A DNA stretch of 64,000 nucleotides from an uncultured SAR116 cluster alpha proteobacterium (GTDB lineage Bacteria > Pseudomonadota > Alphaproteobacteria > Puniceispirillales > Puniceispirillaceae): positions 7,501 through 71,500 of the forward strand of contig CABYZM010000004.1 of the NCBI GenBank assembly GCA_902523435.1, in the 5' to 3' direction. This document shows positions 60,467-64,000 of the stretch, piece by piece. Numbering within the stretch: position 1 is the stretch's first letter; each line of letters opens with the position of its first letter. A program made the translations under genes and the position numbers. The notes beneath the pieces were generated by a model. It had not been told where the DNA came from, ran no database searches, and saw only the letters and a list, made by a program, of their open reading frames with translations.

Positions 60467-61036
60467 TCAGCTGAAATAGTTCCTGATGTGGTGAAGAACG
60501 GGGGCTGTATCCCACTCTGCAGGCCCTGTATGCGAAGCATATTCAGACTGATTGGGCTTGATCAGCAAGGTGGTTGGCAGGACCCGTAACTGAACTGCAC
60601 GGGCCCATTCGCCTTTAGGATCATAAGCTGATAGCGGGGTGGTAACGCTGCGTTGATCGAGGAATGGCTGCGCAACAGCAGCCCCGCCCCGGTCAAGGTT
60701 TACTAGAATCACCTGTATGGATGCAGCCTTGAGCTGAGTAGCTGCAGCTTCAAGAGCTGGCAGTTCGACAATACACGGCGCACACCAGCTGGCCCAAAAA
60801 TTGACCAGCAGTGCCTGTCCTGACATATCAGCAAGCTGCAAAGGCTGACCAGATTGAGTCATCAACGCTGTAAAAGGCAAGGGCTGCGTTCCTGCTGTCA
60901 GCTTTAGCGCACCTTCATCTGCTGTGGCAGATAAAAAGGGGACAGCCAGCAATACAGGCGCCAATAACAGAGCCGCTGCTTGACGGCGAGTTAAGATTTG
61001 GGGCTGATCATTTCTCATTTCTGTCTTATAAGACAT
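60467..61036 (-). CDS. TlpA-like exported thioredoxin-fold protein
   Basis: 189 residues. N-terminal signal with paired arginines (LTRRQAAALLLAPVLLA), looking like a Tat signal, ending near SATADEG. Thioredoxin-like domain with active site WCAPC (Cys85, Cys88) in LLVNFWASWCAPC, cis-Pro segment VLPTTLLI. Members act as periplasmic reductants in cytochrome c or oxidase assembly. Divergent from argH, convergent with etfA. Confidence 0.9.
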   Translation of the reverse strand: MSYKTEMRNDQPQILTRRQAAALLLAPVLLAVPFLSATADEGALKLTAGTQPLPFTALMTQSGQPLQLADMSGQALLVNFWASWCAPCIVELPALEAAATQLKAASIQVILVNLDRGGAAVAQPFLDQRSVTTPLSAYDPKGEWARAVQLRVLPTTLLIKPNQSEYASHTGPAEWDTAPVLHHIRNYFS

Positions 61037-61119
61037 AAAAAGGCACCTAAAGTTAGAGCAGTTTGAGCGAACAGCAACAGTTATACCACAGTCTGTGATA
61101 CTTTGAATGGGGATTTAGC

Positions 61120-62553
61120 ATGAGACCCTCCAAACCACATCATTCTAGCCAGAAAAAGGCATCAACAATCTGGGGCGGCCGGTTTGCTAACGGGCCATCA
61201 CAGCTGATGCAGGAAATTAACGCCTCAATCAGCTTCGACAAAACCCTTTACCGTCAAGATATCGCCGGGTCAATTGCGCATGCAAAGATGCTGGCAGACC
61301 AGAATATATTGACTGCTGATGACCGTGATCAAATCATTTCTGGCTTGCAGCAAATCGAAAAGGATATTGACGCTGGTACATTCATATTTTCAGACCAGCT
61401 TGAAGATATCCATATGAATATTGAGACGCGGCTTGCAGAGCTAATTGGTAATCCGGCAAAACGACTACATACAGCCCGATCCCGAAATGATCAGGTCGCC
61501 ACAGATCTCAGGCTTTGGCTGCGGGAAGCCATTACAGATATTGACGGCATGCTTGCCGGGCTGCAGGAAGCTTTGCTTGATCAGGCAGAGGCTCATAGCG
61601 AGACCGTGATGCCAGGCTATACACATCTGCAGACGGCTCAGCCAATTACTTTTGGCTTTCACCTGATGGCTTATGTGCAGATGCTTGGACGAGACCGCAG
61701 CCGTTTTGCTGACTGTTCCAAGCGTATGAATGAATCCCCACTTGGTGCAGCAGCACTTGCCGGCACATCGCATCCGATTGATCGGCATAAAACAGCTGCC
61801 TTGCTGGACTTTGAACAGCCTATGGCAAATGCCATGGATGCTGTTTCCGCCCGTGATTTTGCCGTTGAATTCATGTCTGCAGCGTCTATCTGTTCAACTC
61901 ATCTGTCACGTCTTGCTGAAGAAATTGTGATATGGTCTACAGACAGATTTGGCTTTATCAGCTTATCTGATGCCTATACAACAGGCTCTTCAATCATGCC
62001 ACAGAAACGCAATCCTGATGCAGCAGAGCTAATCCGGGCGAAGCCTGGCCGGATAATGGGTGACATGGTCGCATTGCTGACTGTCTTAAAAGGCCTGCCA
62101 CTCGCCTATGGCAAGGATATGCAGGAAGATAAGGAACCTGTATTTGATGCGGAGAAATCACTCTGCATCAGCCTGATGGCAATGACAGGCATGATAGAAG
62201 ATATGACCGTTCATCCGGAGGCGATGCGCCAGGCCCTGAGAAAAGGCCATCCAACGGCAACAGATCTGGCAGATTATTTGGTCGCTGAGCTTAATATTCC
62301 TTTTAGAAATGCGCATCACATCACGGGTGCGCTGGTCGCCCTTGCAGATGAAAAAGGTTGTGGACTCGATGACTTGTCGCTGGAAGAACTGCAGTCTGTT
62401 GAGCCACAACTGACTGGTGCAGTCCAGGCTATTTTATCCATTGACCATGCTGTGGCAGCCAGAACAAGCTATGGTGGCACAGCCCCTGAGCAGGTGCGCG
62501 CCTGCATCACTGAAGCTAGAGCTCAGTTTCTGTTCGTTACCAACGCGACATAA
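61120..62553 (+). CDS. argH: Argininosuccinate lyase
   Basis: Last step of arginine synthesis, releasing fumarate. 477 residues, fumarase/aspartase superfamily: [13 protein letters not shown] at the start, [16 protein letters not shown], the HLQTAQP block, and the signature [15 protein letters not shown] behind GGGGATT. Followed by the LptM-like lipoprotein and lysA, the standard argH-lptM-lysA order. Confidence 0.97.
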   Translation: MRPSKPHHSSQKKASTIWGGRFANGPSQLMQEINASISFDKTLYRQDIAGSIAHAKMLADQNILTADDRDQIISGLQQIEKDIDAGTFIFSDQLEDIHMNIETRLAELIGNPAKRLHTARSRNDQVATDLRLWLREAITDIDGMLAGLQEALLDQAEAHSETVMPGYTHLQTAQPITFGFHLMAYVQMLGRDRSRFADCSKRMNESPLGAAALAGTSHPIDRHKTAALLDFEQPMANAMDAVSARDFAVEFMSAASICSTHLSRLAEEIVIWSTDRFGFISLSDAYTTGSSIMPQKRNPDAAELIRAKPGRIMGDMVALLTVLKGLPLAYGKDMQEDKEPVFDAEKSLCISLMAMTGMIEDMTVHPEAMRQALRKGHPTATDLADYLVAELNIPFRNAHHITGALVALADEKGCGLDDLSLEELQSVEPQLTGAVQAILSIDHAVAARTSYGGTAPEQVRACITEARAQFLFVTNAT

Positions 62554-62574
62554 CAGTGCAAGGAAAGTAACCTC

Positions 62575-62697
62575 ATGCGTATTTTTATTATTTTACTGTC
62601 TGGCCTGCTGATTGCAGGAGCGCTGACAGCTTGTGGCAAGAAAGGCAATCCGGTACGCCCATCTGAAGTGACTGAAACAGAACAAGCGGCCGGCTAA
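62575..62697 (+). CDS. lptM: Small LptM-like lipoprotein (40 aa), not in ORF track
   Basis: Forty codons from ATG 62575 with AAGGAAAG upstream: MRIFIILLSGLLIAGALTAC, then GKKGNPVRPSE and a short acidic tail. Signal peptide with lipobox LTAC (Cys20), followed by CGKKGNP, the hallmark of LptM (YifL), which helps mature the LptD/LptE outer-membrane LPS translocon. The place between argH and lysA is the usual one. Confidence 0.85.
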   Translation: MRIFIILLSGLLIAGALTACGKKGNPVRPSEVTETEQAAG

Positions 62698-62705
62698 ATA
62701 AACGA

Positions 62706-63965
62706 ATGAGACATATAAGAAGAAATGAGCGCGGCCAACTGACCATAGGCGGCCACATGGCAGTTGATTTAGCTGAGCGGTTTGGCACACCCCTTTACGT
62801 TTATTCAGGTGATGGGCTCGTTGCTCATTATGCTGCTTTTGAAGCTGCTGTATCCGAGCTGGACTGTGTTGTGCATTATGCCGTTAAAGCTAATTCGTCA
62901 CTTGGGGTTCTCGGCTTGTTAGCACAGCAGGGTGCTGGCGCTGATATTGTTTCAGGTGGTGAGATGAAGCGCGCCCTTATCGCAGGCATAGCCCCAGATA
63001 AAATAGTGTTTTCAGGGGTCGGCAAAACAGATGATGAAATCAGAGCCGCTCTGCAGGCAGGCATAGCCCAAATCAACGCAGAATCAGCAACTGAACTGCG
63101 CCATATTAGTCAAATTGCAGCAGAGACAAAGCAGCAAGCTGCTGTTGCCCTGCGAGTGAATGTGAATGTTGATCCGGGCAGTCACGCAAAAATTTCCACA
63201 GGTCAGCGATCAACAAAATTCGGCATTCCTGTTGCAAATGGTGAAGCCGCCATGTTGTATCGCCAGCTCTGTTCTGATCCGAATCTTATCCCACGGGGTC
63301 TTGCTGTGCATATTGGCTCGCAGCTGCGCAAGCTGGATCCGTTTGAGCTTGCCTATCAGGAACTTCTGGTATTAGCTGACATGCTTCGTGCAGAAGGGCT
63401 GGATGTGCCCATGCTGGATTTAGGAGGTGGACTTGGCGTGGATTATGAAGAGGACAAAACACCCGATTTTGACGCCTATGGACAGATGGTTACGCGTATT
63501 TTTGCCAGCCGGGACTATAAGGTAGGTTTTGAGCCAGGAAGGTCAATCGCCGCAGATAATGGTGTATTTCTAACCAGAACCTTATTTGTCAAAAAAGGTG
63601 AAAATAAGCGGTTCATCATTGTTGATGGGGCTATGAATGACCTAATCAGACCGACGCTCTATGAGGCATTTCACAGAATAGAACCTGTTGGCCAACCCAA
63701 TCCTGTAATAGGGCTTGCTGATATCGTTGGGCCAGTGTGTGAAACAGGTGATTATCTGGGACAAGGCCGCGCTATGCCAGCAATTGCCGAAGGTGAGATC
63801 TTGGCCGTTCTGTCTGCCGGGGCCTATGGGGCCGTAATGATGTCAAACTATAATACACGTCCAGAAGCAGCTGAAGTAATGATCCATGATGAGGCGGTAC
63901 ATGTTCTGCGGCCTAGACGCAATGTTAAAGATCTTCTGAAACTAGAACACAACCCATTCAGCTGA
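62706..63965 (+). CDS. lysA: Diaminopimelate decarboxylase
   Basis: Final step of lysine synthesis, PLP-dependent fold III enzyme. 419 residues: PLP lysine in VHYAVKANSS, FSGVGKTDDEI, HIGSQLRK, GGGLGVDYEE, and the substrate-site CETGDYL near the C-terminus. Starts nine bases after the small lipoprotein. Complements lysC in the same window. The last 35 bases of the window after its stop show no feature. Confidence 0.97.
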   Translation: MRHIRRNERGQLTIGGHMAVDLAERFGTPLYVYSGDGLVAHYAAFEAAVSELDCVVHYAVKANSSLGVLGLLAQQGAGADIVSGGEMKRALIAGIAPDKIVFSGVGKTDDEIRAALQAGIAQINAESATELRHISQIAAETKQQAAVALRVNVNVDPGSHAKISTGQRSTKFGIPVANGEAAMLYRQLCSDPNLIPRGLAVHIGSQLRKLDPFELAYQELLVLADMLRAEGLDVPMLDLGGGLGVDYEEDKTPDFDAYGQMVTRIFASRDYKVGFEPGRSIAADNGVFLTRTLFVKKGENKRFIIVDGAMNDLIRPTLYEAFHRIEPVGQPNPVIGLADIVGPVCETGDYLGQGRAMPAIAEGEILAVLSAGAYGAVMMSNYNTRPEAAEVMIHDEAVHVLRPRRNVKDLLKLEHNPFS

Positions 63966-64000
63966 GCATGATATATATCTGCCTAAAATAAGCGTGGCGG

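Overview
The window reads as a stretch of ordinary chromosome from an alphaproteobacterium. Pointers are aerobic cobaltochelatase genes cobS/cobT, a class I lysyl-tRNA synthetase, a long double-domain dCTP deaminase, DUF4167, DUF1178, DUF1289 and DUF2889 proteins, a heme A synthase of the COX15 type, and gene strings familiar from Rhodospirillales-like genomes (rodZ-like/ispG/hisS/prfA/prmC; aroK/aroB/CorC; bolA/J-domain/cobS/cobT/rpmB; argH/lptM/lysA). Base composition looks close to even, which with the gene order would fit a marine SAR116-type lineage; that assignment is inference, not proof. About 60 protein genes cover nearly everything. I see no rRNA, tRNA, insertion sequence, prophage, CRISPR array or defence island.

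Layout. 1-2.2 kb: a 5'-cut M23 peptidase and a MOSC protein (+). 2.2-9.9 kb: a minus-strand translation/isoprenoid block (lysC, RodZ-like, ispG, hisS, prfA, prmC, DUF4167). 10.2-14.1 kb: ubiG (+), DUF1178 and secA (-). 14.4-19.4 kb: parvulin, argJ, mutT (+), a methyltransferase (-), grxC and a nitrilase-family amidase (+). 19.4-23.4 kb: a minus operon made of a 45-residue membrane peptide absent from the ORF track, a 650-residue exported protein of unknown function, xerC/D-type recombinase and accA. 23.7-31.3 kb: aroK, aroB, CorC-like, DUF2889, (bolA -), J-domain protein, cobS, cobT. 31.4-34.6 kb: rpmB, a frameshifted pyrD and class I lysS (-). 34.8-37.6 kb: an Fe-S helicase (+). 37.6-39.7 kb: groES-groEL (-) behind a CIRCE operator. 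39.9-47.5 kb: ctaA, aspS, a homocysteine methyltransferase, DUF1289, a DJ-1-like protein without the usual Cys, an unexplained 640-base gap, folE and trkH. 47.5-53.5 kb: a lipoprotein, hslO, argF, argD, dcd and an ABC-2 permease (-). 53.6-64 kb: recX, acs, yggT, folD, a two-TM peptide, cobalamin adenosyltransferase, etfB-etfA, a TlpA-like thioredoxin (-), argH, an LptM-like lipoprotein and lysA.

Together these are housekeeping functions: arginine (argJ, argF, argD, argH), lysine (lysC, lysA) and aromatic (aroK, aroB) synthesis; folate one-carbon chemistry (folE, folD); cobalamin (cobS, cobT, adenosyltransferase); fatty acid initiation (accA); acetate activation (acs); respiration (ubiG, ctaA, etfAB); translation and protein export or folding.

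I found no convincing new multi-gene system. The best points for a second look are the pyrD frameshift at an eight-G run, the unannotated small membrane peptide with its exported partner, the DJ-1 homologue lacking the nucleophile, and the structured gene-free gap before folE.
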